The notes: generated from the letters alone by a model not told the origin. DNA of 32,314 bases from Nymphaea colorata (GCF_008831285.2 NW_022205184.1:1-32314); one strand, 5' to 3'. Counted from the first letter of the stretch, positions 20,047-30,403 are shown. Translations and numbers: made by a program.

Positions 20047-20370
20047 ATCACAATCCTCCTTATTGGGCATGAGCTAACCCTTATGAAATTTTTAGTGCTT
20101 TCTCACTTGAAATTTTAGAGTTTTCCCTTAGTTTTTTTCTTTCCATTTCTCTCTTCCTCTCTTCTTCATTTTCCCCAATCATGGAAGCAAGTTTGTCCAA
20201 GTTCAAACTATTCATGGGAGCAAGATGAGACCTCTTAAAGGGATATTTTCATCATTTTGGAGCTTCATCCAACTTGATCTTTGGATCATTCCAAGAAGGA
20301 GACTGATTTCTAATATCATCTATATTCGAGGTATGTAGTCCTCCATTTTATTTTCATTTCCTCTTGCCAC

Positions 20371-21240
20371 CTCCCCATGGCCGTGCAAGAAAATTCTAAA
20401 GATTTCCTCTCTGGAGTCAAGAGCTACTCATGAGTGCACAGGAGTATGAGCAAGGCGAAATAAATTCCATTTCTTCATTTATGTCCAAAAAATATGCTTG
20501 TTATATCTTTGAGATGATGTTCATGCGTGATATACTAATTTTCCTGATTAATGAGCAAATGCACGGCAAGAATGAGTGTTTGGGTTGGGATTTTTTCATC
20601 TCATGTTATTTTTTGGTTGGGACTTCTTAACTTGGGAAAGCCCTTTACGAAATTGTACATGTTAAAGTGCATCTTCATGTCATTCCCACGCTTAGTTTTT
20701 TTCATAATCACCCAATTAGGAACCACAATCAGTACTTCATTATATTGCTTGATTTTCTTCCTTACCTAATGGTGGATGAAATATATTTTCTCGTAATAAA
20801 CAAAATAATAATGTTGTATATTCACATATAAAAGTATTGGAATCATGTTTTCCAAATATTTTTGAAAGCAAAAACCCTCTCTAATGAGGCTTTGAAAACT
20901 TAGCCAAGGCTCTTGCATGAACCCAAGTTCCTCTCTGACCAACATAAAAATTGAAGTCAGATATTTTCAAGTTTTCTTGATTTTAACTCCCATGAAGACA
21001 TTTATATATATATACATGTTATATACTTATACGTGTACATGAATATATCTTTTTGTCCTTTTATTTTTATGATTAACATATTCTTTTACAAATTCTCATA
21101 TACGTGATATATATATGTGTATCTCTCTCTCTCCTCTCTCTCTCGTCTCATTTTTTCTAAAAAATTTCTTTTTCTCTAAAATCTCTCTCTTTCTCCCTTT
21201 TTCTAAAATCTTCTTCTCCCTCTCCATTTGAGTTAATACT
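20371..21240 (-). repeat. Inverted-repeat right arm (about 0.85 kb)
   Basis: This is the opposite-strand partner of 17985-18795. On the minus strand near 20730-20610 it keeps TKRGNDMKMHFNMYNFVKGF, the decayed counterpart of the patch in the left arm, so the two arms share a former coding segment. Plus-strand open frames here (20430-20630 and 20551-20769) are therefore probably on the wrong strand. The end of the arm merges into TC-rich and TA-rich microsatellite sequence. Confidence 0.8.
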
Positions 21241-22140
21241 TTCTTTTCACAAGCTATCATATATATATACATGTATATATAGGTATGTATATGTATATAC
21301 ACCTCCTCTCTTTTTAAAAAAACTCTTTATTTTGTGATTTTAAAATATCTTTCTCTCTCTTTTTTTCTATATTCATCTTAGATTGAAGTCTTTTCTCTTT
21401 TTCATTCTTTTGAATATTTTTCTCCCAAGATCTTTTCATTTGCCGACTTCACCAAAACCACAAATCAAGTAATGAGCCAATATGGAAATCATGCTTAGTG
21501 GTCTACAACCCCATTCCATTTTCAAAAACTTTTCTTTTTTCATAAAAATACTTGTGACAATTTTATAATTAAAAAAATGACAAACTAGATGAATGTTATG
21601 GTATGAATGCATTTTAATTAATATTATGGTAGGAATGAATGATTTTCTTCTAATCATGTAGGATCAATGCATCCATACATTCACTTTTACATAGCATCAC
21701 GAATAATCCCAAACATATTTTTAAAAGAACTTAAGCAAGATGAGACATGGCTCTAAGTAGGTAGTATCCAAACTGGAGCAAAGTCTCAAACCTATTTAAC
21801 TTCTTAAGAGAACACTAAATCGACTTCGAAAGTGATTTTCAAGGGTTTCTATATAATATTTGTAAAGATCTCCTCATTCAAGGTTTTACTCAAATCAAAG
21901 CATATGACTCTTCAAAGACTTTCTCAAAATCTTGAAACATCAAATATTCAACATTTTTCTTAAACACTACACCTCATTTAGAATGAAAAAGATGTTTAAG
22001 CCAAAACAAAATGCATCAAGAATAAATATAGCCCTTGGATTGATTACCCCAGTAAAGGCACGGGGAACAGTCATTCCTCGTACTGGCGGGCAAGTCCCTT
22101 TCTCTCTCATTCAAAATAAAAACTCATTTTTCTAGAGCAC

Positions 22141-22869
22141 TCCAAAATCCAATAAATTTTTGTGGATGCAAACACTATTCTTCTTGGTATGCCTATTAAT
22201 TTGTGAACCCCATCAAAATTCCTCACTTTGTTCCTTTTGCCATCTATTAAAGTCTGAACTATTTGGGAAATCCTTCTCCAGGGCACCCGGATCCATGGAT
22301 CCTTCCAAAGTTCTCACTTTATATGGGTGTGGAGTGTGGCTGGGAAGGAAAGGATGGAGAGTTGGAAATGCAGGCAAGAGAAATTACACATTTTCGTAAA
22401 TGAAAATGGGGCAAGGACTGAGACCTAGATGGTGATGCGCCAGATCTAACATTGTAAGAGCTTTACAATCCGCATCAAACATTGAACCCCATTCCTGGTT
22501 TTGAACTGCACTTCAAATTTGCAAGATTCAACTTTAGGATATGTCAGCCTGGTTTTTCTAGTTTTGGAATGAAGCAACAACCTTTTCAACTAGAATAGTG
22601 TTATCAGTTTCAATCTTGCTAACACCTGATTTAATCTTTTGAGCAGTATGGATGACGAAGACAACCATTGCATAAGCTGAGGGTGGCTTTAGTGGATGGA
22701 CTAGGCTCTTTATGTAAGCAGCAAGAGAAGAGGAACATTGATTTGAGAATAGTTTAGAATAGATATCTGCTCTTTATTGTCTTTATATTTAGAATTGCAC
22801 TATATTCAATTGAATTTTTGAGTTTTCTCTACCTCCTTGAATTCTTTTGAGATGAAATAAGTTTTTTTT
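22141..22869. other. Unassigned; possible decayed frame on the minus strand
   Basis: A plus frame (22160-22399) is anonymous. On the minus strand near 22690-22570 the reading VVFVIHTAQKIKSGVSKIET then DNTILVEKVVASFQN and a stop looks more protein-like than its surroundings, but I know no family for it. Confidence 0.3.
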
Positions 22870-22912
22870 CTCTCTCTCTGTCTTTCTATCTATCTATCTA
22901 TCTATACATATA

Positions 22913-22961
<49 letters not shown>

Positions 22962-22986
22962 TTATTTATTTATATATATATATATA
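22870..22986. repeat. Compound TC / TCTA / TA microsatellite
   Basis: Runs of tc are followed by five tcta units, then about 30 ta units with ttta interruptions. It directly adjoins the CACTA-like terminal segment. Confidence 0.95.
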
Positions 22987-23232
22987 ACAAATGGCTACAT
23001 AACCATGGTTTTTTTCATAGCCAATGCACAAATAAGCAGTAATAGCCACAGCTAAAAACATTGCTAATGGTCCAAGTAAACCATGGCTGATGGATCAATA
23101 GCCACAGTCTAAGGTATGGCAAAAGGTCAATAGCCACACGGGCTATTTCCCATTGATGAAGGTATTTCCAGCCATAGTTTTGGGTCTATTAACTGTGGTT
23201 TTGACCATGGCTAATGACCTTTTTGTTGCATC
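22987..23232 (-). mobile_element. CACTA-like terminal region with subterminal repeats
   Basis: The words tagccaca, aaccatgg and ccatggctaat recur in both orientations at least eight times, for example near 22991, 23016, 23042, 23083, 23099, 23132, 23170 and 23205. Dense subterminal repeats of this kind are typical of En/Spm-type transposons, whose transposase binds them. The right edge reads ccatggctaatgaccttttt then gttgca; its reverse complement tgcaacaaaaagg matches the common plant CACTA terminus cactgcaacaaaaagg except that the outer cac is lost. The other end was not found; the left side dissolves in a microsatellite. Confidence 0.6.
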
Positions 23233-23434
23233 CACGATTCTTTTCTTCCCATCCCTCATCTTTTAGGGCCTGATATTATTTAGTAGATGATTGATTTCCA
23301 TTCTTTTTGGATAGAATGAAAACAAGGGAAAGGAAGATCCAATCTTTCTGGTATTTTCTATAAATTAGATCAAAAGGAGGAAGAAAAAGGGAAGATGGAA
23401 AGAGGAAGAAGGAGAAGGGAAAGGAAGTAGGAAA

Positions 23435-23645
23435 ATGGCGTACTAGGTGGATGATGGCTACGATTACTTGTTCAAGATCTTTGACTGTAGTGTCAGAATG
23501 TCAAACCTCCTCTCGAGTTTCCTGAGGAAAGACTTAAGCCTTGAGCCGAAGTCAACAATTGACGTCGAATTCGAACTGGGAGCTCCATGTGGATGATATG
23601 TCATGAAAGCACATATTTGGGATACCACAAGCCAGAAACAGTGAG
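23435..23645 (+). pseudogene. RabA (Rab11-type) small GTPase, 5' fragment
   Basis: Rab GTPases of this group direct vesicle traffic at the trans-Golgi network and endosomes. From an ATG at 23435 the frame reads MAY, stop, [12 protein letters not shown], then a damaged loop, then [20 protein letters not shown] and DVEFELG. This parallels the RabA N-terminus (YDYLFK ... SNLLSRFTRNEF-x-LESKSTIGVEF). After one frameshift, VMKAHIWDTTSQK marks the G3 segment (VKAQIWDTAGQE). The P-loop GDSGVGKS is reduced to DCSVRMS: three residues (9 bases) are missing between KIF and the Ser-Asn, and the key Lys is gone. No later G motifs follow. With the stop at codon 4 it cannot work. Purine-rich sequence upstream may be old 5' UTR. 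Confidence 0.8.
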
Positions 23646-23960
23646 TGATATGGCTGGAGTTTCATGGTTTTTTTATTCTGTTTATGAATTTTTCTGGTTT
23701 TATTTTGTGTTTTTGAGCACTTGAGGGAATTGCTCTGGTGGCTCATTGTCTTTACAGCTTAGGGCTTTTACTTTTCCACCATGATCAAATACATGGATCT
23801 ATATATTCTCCATTCTTTCCCCATTTTGTTCTTTATAGTGTTTGCACATGATTGATGTAGATTTGGCGCCTAATTTTTTTCATTTGAAATTGTATACCCT
23901 GCAATTACTCACAATTTTAATTGTTTATAGCTTCAGAAAATTGTCTTCTGCCTGCGCTTC

Positions 23961-24150
23961 TTAGATGAATGGTTGAGCCACAATGATAGATTTTTTGTTC
24001 TCCATGAGCATCTTAGCGTTGTCTAACTCCACAAGTACTTGCATCTTCGCATTTTCTACAATTTCTAGCTCCTCTGCATTCAGACACTACTTTTTGTACC
24101 TTGTCAAGCTCAAGGTCCACAAGCTCATCCTCAGTGTATCCTAAAGAAAC
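23961..24150 (-). pseudogene. Unidentified coiled-coil-like coding fragment
   Basis: On the minus strand, after an acceptor-like ttttag, the frame reads VSLGYTEDELVDLELDKVQK then VVSEC. After a one-base shift it continues AEELEIVENAKMQVLVELDN then AKMLMENKKSIIVAQPFI and a stop. Charged residues with regular Leu/Val/Met spacing suggest a coiled coil. I do not recognise the family. The neighbouring fragments on the plus strand belong to unrelated genes, so this is a separate scrap. Confidence 0.45.
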
Positions 24151-24183
24151 TAAAAAAGTAAGTTCTCATTACTTGATGCAGTT

Positions 24184-24315
24184 GCATGAATCCAAATGAT
24201 GAGAATGTTCTTGGTGAAAATGCTATAGTAAGGTAAGAGGTAATAGGGACTACAGTTGATGAGAATGTAGCTGTTCAAGTTTGTGAACTTAGAAAATCAT
24301 ATCCTAGAAAAGGTT
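24184..24315 (+). pseudogene. Possible ABCA-type ABC transporter fragment
   Basis: The reading is CMNPNDENVLGENAIVR, stop, EVIGTTVDENVAVQVCELRK then SYPRKG and a stop. Plant ABCA transporters have, just before the nucleotide-binding domain, a P-x-D-E-D-V-x-x-E segment and then V-D-x-N-V-A-V-Q-(I/V)-x-x-L-x-K-(T/S)-Y-P-G. The similarity is suggestive but short, with no Walker A motif to confirm it. It could be chance. Confidence 0.35.
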
Positions 24316-26689
24316 GATATGTAAGTTTTAGGATAGTGCTTGTGGTTAGTCAGTTCATAAGAAACTTGCTTTTGCACTCCATTGTTACTCTTTCATTTAT
24401 ATTTGAACTTCTTTGTCCAGGCTTTCCTCTCTTTGGCATGCTTAATAGTTACTTCTGTTGAGCACATAGATTCTATCTGCTATTTACTGTATTTAGTTGC
24501 ATAATAAACTAAGGTAATCAAATGTGCCATAGTTTCGTGCTGCATAACTGACATTCTCTAGACAGTAGAACCATGTTAGTGCAGCAAGTGATAGATAGCC
24601 AACGATGATCAGTCTTGCAGAAATGAAACCAGGTCTTTAACTTAATACACCTGAAGGTTCAGTCAAAATAGTAGTTGTAGTAATATATATTGTGATACTA
24701 GAATGATATAGTAATATAGGCTAAAAAAAAACTAAAACTGAGACATCAAAGATGGCTTCATGATGCCCGTTTTAGCAAGTGGTTTCAGCACTCATTTATG
24801 CATCAGATCTGCTAAAATTAAATGTTCATATTTCTCAAATCAGGAGTTGGATATTGTGTCAAGTGGATTTGATTCAGATCGCAGCCATATATCTTTTTTA
24901 ATTTTTAGGTCTGGCACATGGCATCATAGAATCCCATATTCTAGGCAGTTTTTTTATAAACATGGTGACAGGTAGATCAACCATCCCCGTACATTAAGAT
25001 GGTCCAATACATGTCATGTCTAACAAAAGCAGTAATAGATAAGGCACTTAAAACATAAATAAAAGTTACTCCAATTTTATTTTTCTACAAACTAGAGGCC
25101 TTTCAGGGTGGAAGACGATGAACACTGTAATTAATACAGTATTCTTTGGCATACATTATTGTATCATATAATTACTTTACTTTGAAGGGTCAGCAAACCC
25201 CAGCTTGCTTTTGCAAAAAAAACTTGGGTAAATTGAGAATGGTTGAGTCTTTGACGATTCATGTATTAATAAGGCAAATTTTGCTCAAAAAAACTACTTG
25301 AGGGTGGATTTGATTCAGATCTGCTCCATTTGGATCCATTTGAGTGATCCACATAACAATACCATGACCTGTTGCTTCAAGGTTCAAGAGGCTCTTCAGT
25401 TTTTTTCTTCATTCTGTTGATATAATCAACTTGATGTGAGAACATAGTCTTGCTTTCCTTCTAAAATATCAATATAATAAGAGAAAAGTGCTAACTTATG
25501 TTTATATATATTTAGTAAACCAACTTGACACAAGTACGTGCAAAAACCACTTCTAGATTTTATGTGCTGAGATCAGTCATGGTTCTACACCAAACAAACA
25601 GTTTTATAACTATGTCACATGGATGCGGGGTGCGGGTGCGAGATGCGGCAAGGTCCAAAAAACTTCGGTGTGGGTGCAAACAGAATGATAGAAACAGAAA
25701 TATAAAATATCATAGGATGAGTTGATGACAACAAAAAACAAAAAATGATCGGAAATCAGCTGGAGTCACCAAAACGTTCAAAAAGGGAATTGGTGGTAGT
25801 TGGGGAAAATGGGTAAATCAGCTAAGCTTTTCAATTGAATGTTGGGAATGTCTAGTTGAGATGTGGGGAGAGGAAAACCGTCATCTAACCAGTAGGTTGG
25901 CCGAAAAACAATGTAAAATCCAGCAAAAATAGTGTGAAGGGCATCGGCTGATGAGGGAGTTGAGTGGACCACCTGAACCAAGCAGACATCGAGGAAGCCC
26001 TGTGGCACAAAGGGACTGGAGCAGTCAGGTAGGCATCAAAAATTCGACCAAAGAGGAACGACAGCACCCAAGAGTCAGTGTTTGCCGGTGAGTTTGAGGA
26101 CACTGGAAAGAAGAAATTTGCAAGAGAGAACCATGATTTGCTGAAAATCTTTGTCGGCCATTGGAAATGAGCTTCTCACAAACCGCAGGAGCAGCAGTCT
26201 TCGTCACCATCAGCAGCTGAAGGGCTTCAATGAAGCCCTAATACGAGAGAATAAGACCCTTGTTTGACAAGGGTTTATGATTTTTCAGGTTTAAAAAAGG
26301 AAATCACTAAAAGGAGGACATATTTGTCTTCCGCTTGTCCTGACCACACCCAATTCATCATTGACCAGAGTTGGGTGCACCTCCGACATGCCATCTTTTC
26401 CAACAGGTGTGGTGGACTGCACTGGACATGTGTTGACCATGTCGAGTGCCATATCCTGGCCTCATCCGCTTCGGTGAGGATGCAGCGGCCTGTTAGCTGA
26501 ATTCTTATGACCTAGTTTTACGCTTTTATCCTTTATTGGATGCACATTGGATTCTTGAACTTACGTGGATTGGAAAAGTATGTTTCTAGATGTTTCTTAG
26601 GTTGTTATGTTATAAAAAATAGGCTCTTTGTCAAAAAAAATTCATACATAATACCAATATATATATATATTTGTTTTAAGGTGTTTCAC
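24316..26689. other. No confident gene; scattered small repeats
   Basis: An exact 18-bp direct repeat, gtggatttgattcagatc, lies at 24863-24880 and 25304-25321. Near 25620-25680 gatgcggggtgcgggtgcg and cttcggtgtgggtgc are GC-rich words common in dispersed plant repeats. Similar words with the reverse sense (ccacacccaattcatc, gttgggtgcacc, cttcggtgaggatgc) appear at 26344-26485, so 25620-26490 may be one element. Short open frames on both strands (24760-24975, 25525-25725, 25778-26210, 26264-26500) show no family motif. Confidence 0.4.
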
Positions 26690-26873
26690 ATTAGATTACA
26701 TTCTCCTTTTGTATACAAAAGGCATATTCACCATTTCTAGCTGATGAAGTCTGGTGTTTGGGAAGATTGGTGAAGATGGTGATTTTCATAAACGTCTTAA
26801 TGAGGAGAACATTCATACAATGAAGGATATTATGGCATTTCTATCTATCGATTTTCATAGGTTGAGGAGCATA
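26690..26873 (+). pseudogene. CBP60 (calmodulin-binding protein 60) exon fragment
   Basis: CBP60 proteins are plant-specific DNA-binding transcription factors, several of which control salicylic-acid defence. The fragment reads VFHIRLHSPFVYKRHIHHF, then in a shifted frame LADEVWCLG, then in a third frame KIGEDGDFHKRLNEENIHTM and KDIMAFLSIDFHRLRSI. It follows the family block Y-K-K-H-x-P-P-x-L-x-D-E-V-W-R-L-E-K-I-G-K-D-G-A-F-H-K-R-L ... V-x-D-F-L-R-x-x-x-x-D-x-x-x-L-R-x-I. Two frameshifts break it. The exon that should follow (L-G-x-x-M-S-x-K-M-W) is not seen. It is thus a single-exon scrap. Confidence 0.75.
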
Positions 26874-27933
26874 ATTTTCTTCATTCTTTTGTCTTTCTTC
26901 TCAAGTGCTTTGAGCTTTTCATGGCAATGACCCTTCTTATTCAGACACTTGCATTGAAGGCTGGACTAGATGAAATGTACTTCAATAGGGGGTTTGATAA
27001 TGGTTAATTTATTTTATCAGATCAGTAAGCTCTTGCAAAAGAACTATCATTTCACGATGACTATTTTCCTCATCTCTCTCCTTTTTCGTAAATTACTACT
27101 ATATGATCTCTTGTGGCACAATTGGTTTTTGCTTTGAATCTCATTACGTTATGCTCAGCTTTCTAGAGATGGTTCAATAAAGAAGCCTAACCAAAAATGT
27201 TTTTCCAAATTCAATTGAAGGTGGTCAATTGTTAATATTGATATACTTTTTTATGGCACTGCAATCACATACACGTCATAATATAGGTTTTTGGATATGC
27301 TTTGAGACTTCCTTTTCATCCTAATGACAGTTTTCCTATTTGGACTGAACATTTACAATAATTGAGTTATGCAGATGCCTCCAGCTAAGCTTGAAGCTTT
27401 ACTATCTCAGTTATTGCCTAGATATGTATATAACCTAATCCCATCTCAGTTCTGGTCAGCTCTATATTGGAGATCTAAAGATACACCACTCCTTATTTTG
27501 CTTAGCATTAGGTCACCATCTGATGGTGACAAACAACATTATAATCATGATGTTCTTCATTGTCAACGTCATATTAATTGCATATACTTGTTTTGTTTGA
27601 GAAATAATTTGGTTGAAGTGTAATTGCATTACTATATTGACAACACTAAGTCTGGCATTATCTAGCCACTTGAAAATTGTGAAATTGAAACCATCTTTGA
27701 GATATATACTTGATATGTTTGATGTTACCTCAGCTTAGTAGTCATTCCAAGCATTGAATATTGTTGGTTTATTTCTGCTCTGCTCTGTGATTGTTGTTGT
27801 CGTGCTGCTTTTGTTTTGATGTGGCAGTATGTTTTCTTTCCACTGTAACATGATCATGTATCAATCTTCCTTTGAATTTGTTGAGAGACGGGAATGAGCT
27901 TCAATGAAGCTGCAAGGCTCTTACAGCTGGTAG

Positions 27934-27975
<42 letters not shown>

Positions 27976-28303
27976 TAGTCAACAATACCTTGTTTTTTTT
28001 TTTTGAATAATAAAGACCCTACAAGAATTATGACATATAGTAATGCAACAATACCAATCGTTACAATAAGTATGGGACTTTTCCAACGCAATGTGAAATT
28101 AATGAATGATATATTAGTATCATTCCTAGACTCTTATCCTTCATTTGTTTGATGTTTGTTAGCATACTGTGCTTCATTCTCTGTTGGATGAGTTATCCCC
28201 TAACTACTAACTATTTGATATCACATGAAACATCTTATCTTGGACAATGACAGCTCTAGGCACTTGGTGGTGTCCTCTATTCTTTACTGAGATTATTTAC
28301 TAA
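26874..28303. other. No recognisable gene; contains a TC microsatellite
   Basis: A plus frame at 27369-27623 begins after an acceptor-like ttatgcag and reads MPPAKLEALLSQLLPRYVYN and so on. It is anonymous. The (TC)n run is at 27934-27970. Confidence 0.4.
27934..27970. repeat. (TC)n microsatellite
   Basis: About 18 uninterrupted tc dinucleotides. Confidence 0.95.
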
Positions 28304-28762
28304 GACTTTCTTTGTTCACGCACATGCAATAAATTACTTGAGGCATTTAGTGAAGCACTACCATTTTTAGATGTATGTAGGAAGCATTCCTTATCTGGAA
28401 TAGTTTCACTGGCTGGAGGATGGTTTCCCAAGATTCAGATAGGCTCAAAGATTGAGCTGCTTCCTTATGAAAGACATTTAATATCCCATACATTAGACCA
28501 AGTGGCGATGATGAATTATTCTCATTTGTACTTGCAGCCTGCACAATCGGAGGAGATTTAGATGTATCCCCATAAAAAAATTTTGAGTATTCCATCTAGT
28601 TTGCAAGTGCAGTCGAAAATTCAATGCACTTGGGACAATAAGTTGTTATTTGTCCATACTCATTTTGTGCGCATTTGGAGATGGTTTCATCTGAGGATTG
28701 GCCCAAGTTGGTCAACTTTACGTCATGTGATTGCAGTTTGGCCTTTGAAAACTCTTCCCTAG
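28304..28762 (+). pseudogene. Unassigned near-open frame with one stop
   Basis: One plus-strand frame is open for 85 codons, hits a single tag at 28559-28561, and stays open for 66 more. It contains LLEAFSEALPFLDVCRKHSL, GWFPKIQIGSKIELLPYERH and, after the stop, YPHKKILSIPSSLQVQSKIQ. On the opposite strand an 82-codon frame (28595-28347) also looks protein-like (SKSPPIVQAASTNENNSSSP, LGLMYGILNVF). I cannot tell which strand coded, and recognise neither. In such AT-rich DNA about 150 codons with one stop is unusual, so an old exon is plausible. Confidence 0.3.
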
Positions 28763-29870
28763 TATTGACATCATGTTTTGCTGAGCATTTGCCACAAGTT
28801 CCAGCAACGGAAGAGAAAATCTCTTTTACAGAAAAGGGTTGCTCATTATAGACAAATAAGTTTCACTTAGAAGTGTTTCCCTTAGAAGTTTTACTAAGAA
28901 AGGGAAGTGGTACACTATGCAAAATGCTTCTTATAGTCCAGGTATGTTTGATTTGTTGTTTTGTCTGTACTAATATGTAGTCTAATTGTACAATTAGACA
29001 ACCACAGTTTCCTCCTTTTGTCATTGATCCATATACACTAGGGCAAGTTGCAATCTCTCCTTAGAATTCCAGTCTAATGCTTTTATATTCCTATTTTCTT
29101 TCTTGTAATATTTGTTGAACAAGGTTGCCTATTGCATTTTCTTTACAGCTTATGTGTGAATATCTAGAGCTTGAATGTTTTTCTTATTGTTAAGAATATA
29201 AGATGAATGTCTAGTAATGACTGATGTTTCTTTGTGCAATGCATGCATATAAGGAAGTGATATGTCCAAACAGGCACCATTCATATCCAAACAAGTTCCA
29301 TAACAATAGGCTTTTGGAAAGTCAAACAAAGGTGGACATGTTGAATGCCTTGAAAGTGGTGTTTTCTGATCTGATCTTGTAACTAAGTTTCAGCTTGATC
29401 CTTCTGTTTTTGAAGTACATCTAAGTTTCCCGAGCAATTTATGTTTTCCACATGTATATGGTTCACATAAATATAACTATCCTTTTGAATTTGCTAAGGC
29501 AGTGAAACATAATAAGCAGGCACATAAATTGAAGAAAGTTAATCATACAAATATAAAATTTTGAATTCTAGTATGTATTTTTTAGGCTGACAAATAAACA
29601 AAATATTTTGCTTAGTTGACCCTCAAAAGTTTGTTGTTGATAGGCTTTGGAAAAGTATTTGTTCCCTTGTAACTGTTACATTTACTTCATACAGTCTTTG
29701 AATTTTTCATTGTGTTAGCTTTCACAAGAGAATTTTATTAGTTTTCATAAGAATCCTGTTAGTCATGTTGATTGAAACTATTCATCAGAGTGCTAGCAGT
29801 TTAACGGACCTAATTATATGTCTATTATTGAACAGATTCATGGCTGAGTGCGTATTGAAAATTTATGCTG
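28763..29870. other. No recognisable gene
   Basis: AT-rich intergenic sequence. A perfect 20-bp palindrome, gtctaattgtacaattagac, lies at 28980-28999. Confidence 0.5.
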
Positions 29871-29932
29871 CATATATATATATATATAGACACACACACA
29901 GAGATATATATATATATATATATATATAAATA
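29871..29932. repeat. TA / CA / TA compound microsatellite
   Basis: A ta run, then gacacacacacagaga, then a second ta run ending beside the next MITE. Confidence 0.9.
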
Positions 29933-29937
29933 TAAAT

Positions 29938-30170
29938 TGAATAGTGACTCTGGATTTTAGAGTCACCGAGCCATCTAACCAGGACCGTCCCTTCTAACAT
30001 GATGAATGGTTGAGAGAAAAACAAGGAAAAAAAAAGTGATGGGTATTTTTGTCATCTTATATTAGTTTACAATTTTTTCTTTTTGATTTTCTCTCAACCA
30101 TCCATCTTCATTAGATAGACAGATTTGTTTAGAAGGCTAGATGACTCTAAATAGCCAGCGTCATCATTCA
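29938..30170. mobile_element. Foldback MITE, about 233 bp
   Basis: The left end tgaatagtgactctgg and the reverse complement of the right end tgaatgatgacgctgg match at nearly all positions. The similarity continues inward: ttagagtcaccgagccatct against ttagagtcatctagccttct, and tgaatggttgagagaaaa against tggatggttgagagaaaa near the centre. The whole unit folds back on itself. The middle has a short A-rich run. No coding potential; no clear target-site duplication, so the superfamily is open. Confidence 0.75.
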
Positions 30171-30314
30171 CTCAATACATCAGTCGTCGTAGCTCTTGTT
30201 GGCTCTCCGGCATGCAGAAACAATAGAACGTGTTTTTCAAAAAACAAATGACAAAGAATGATAAGCGTAGAAATAGAAAGAGTAGGCATGAGTGCATAAA
30301 GTTTGACGTAGATG

Positions 30315-30315
<1 letters not shown>

Positions 30316-30402
<87 letters not shown>
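30316..30402. repeat. (TA)n(TATG)n(GT)n microsatellite
   Basis: About 20 ta units, then gtatgtatgt, then about 17 gt units. Minus-strand frames reading THTHTH and YIYIYI here are artefacts of this repeat. Confidence 0.95.

Positions 30403-30403
<1 letters not shown>

Larger units (their letters stand above)
19119..22140 (+). repeat. LTR copy B, probably a 3' LTR with uncertain end
   Basis: It starts tgttatcaccccaaat right after a polypurine tract. U3-like sequence is homologous to copy A for about 450 bp. A TATA box lies at 20036, followed by a leader-like stretch and a splice-donor-like gag|gtatgt near 20331. The right end cannot be fixed because copy A is truncated: it may lie near 20370, or as far as about 22140, after ccagtaaaggcacggggaac and gtactggcgggcaag (22050-22094), which look like Tat/Ogre-type LTR ends. 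The right inverted arm (20371-21240) is inside or just outside it. No primer-binding site was recognised downstream. Confidence 0.5.

Noticed and set aside
20430-20769. Two plus-strand frames in the right inverted arm
   Set aside because: The readable former protein in this arm is on the minus strand, matching the left arm, so these are on the wrong strand.
28980-28999. Perfect 20-bp palindrome as a Helitron 3' hairpin
   Set aside because: It is not followed by the CTRR end at the expected 5-12 bases, so a Helitron end is not supported.
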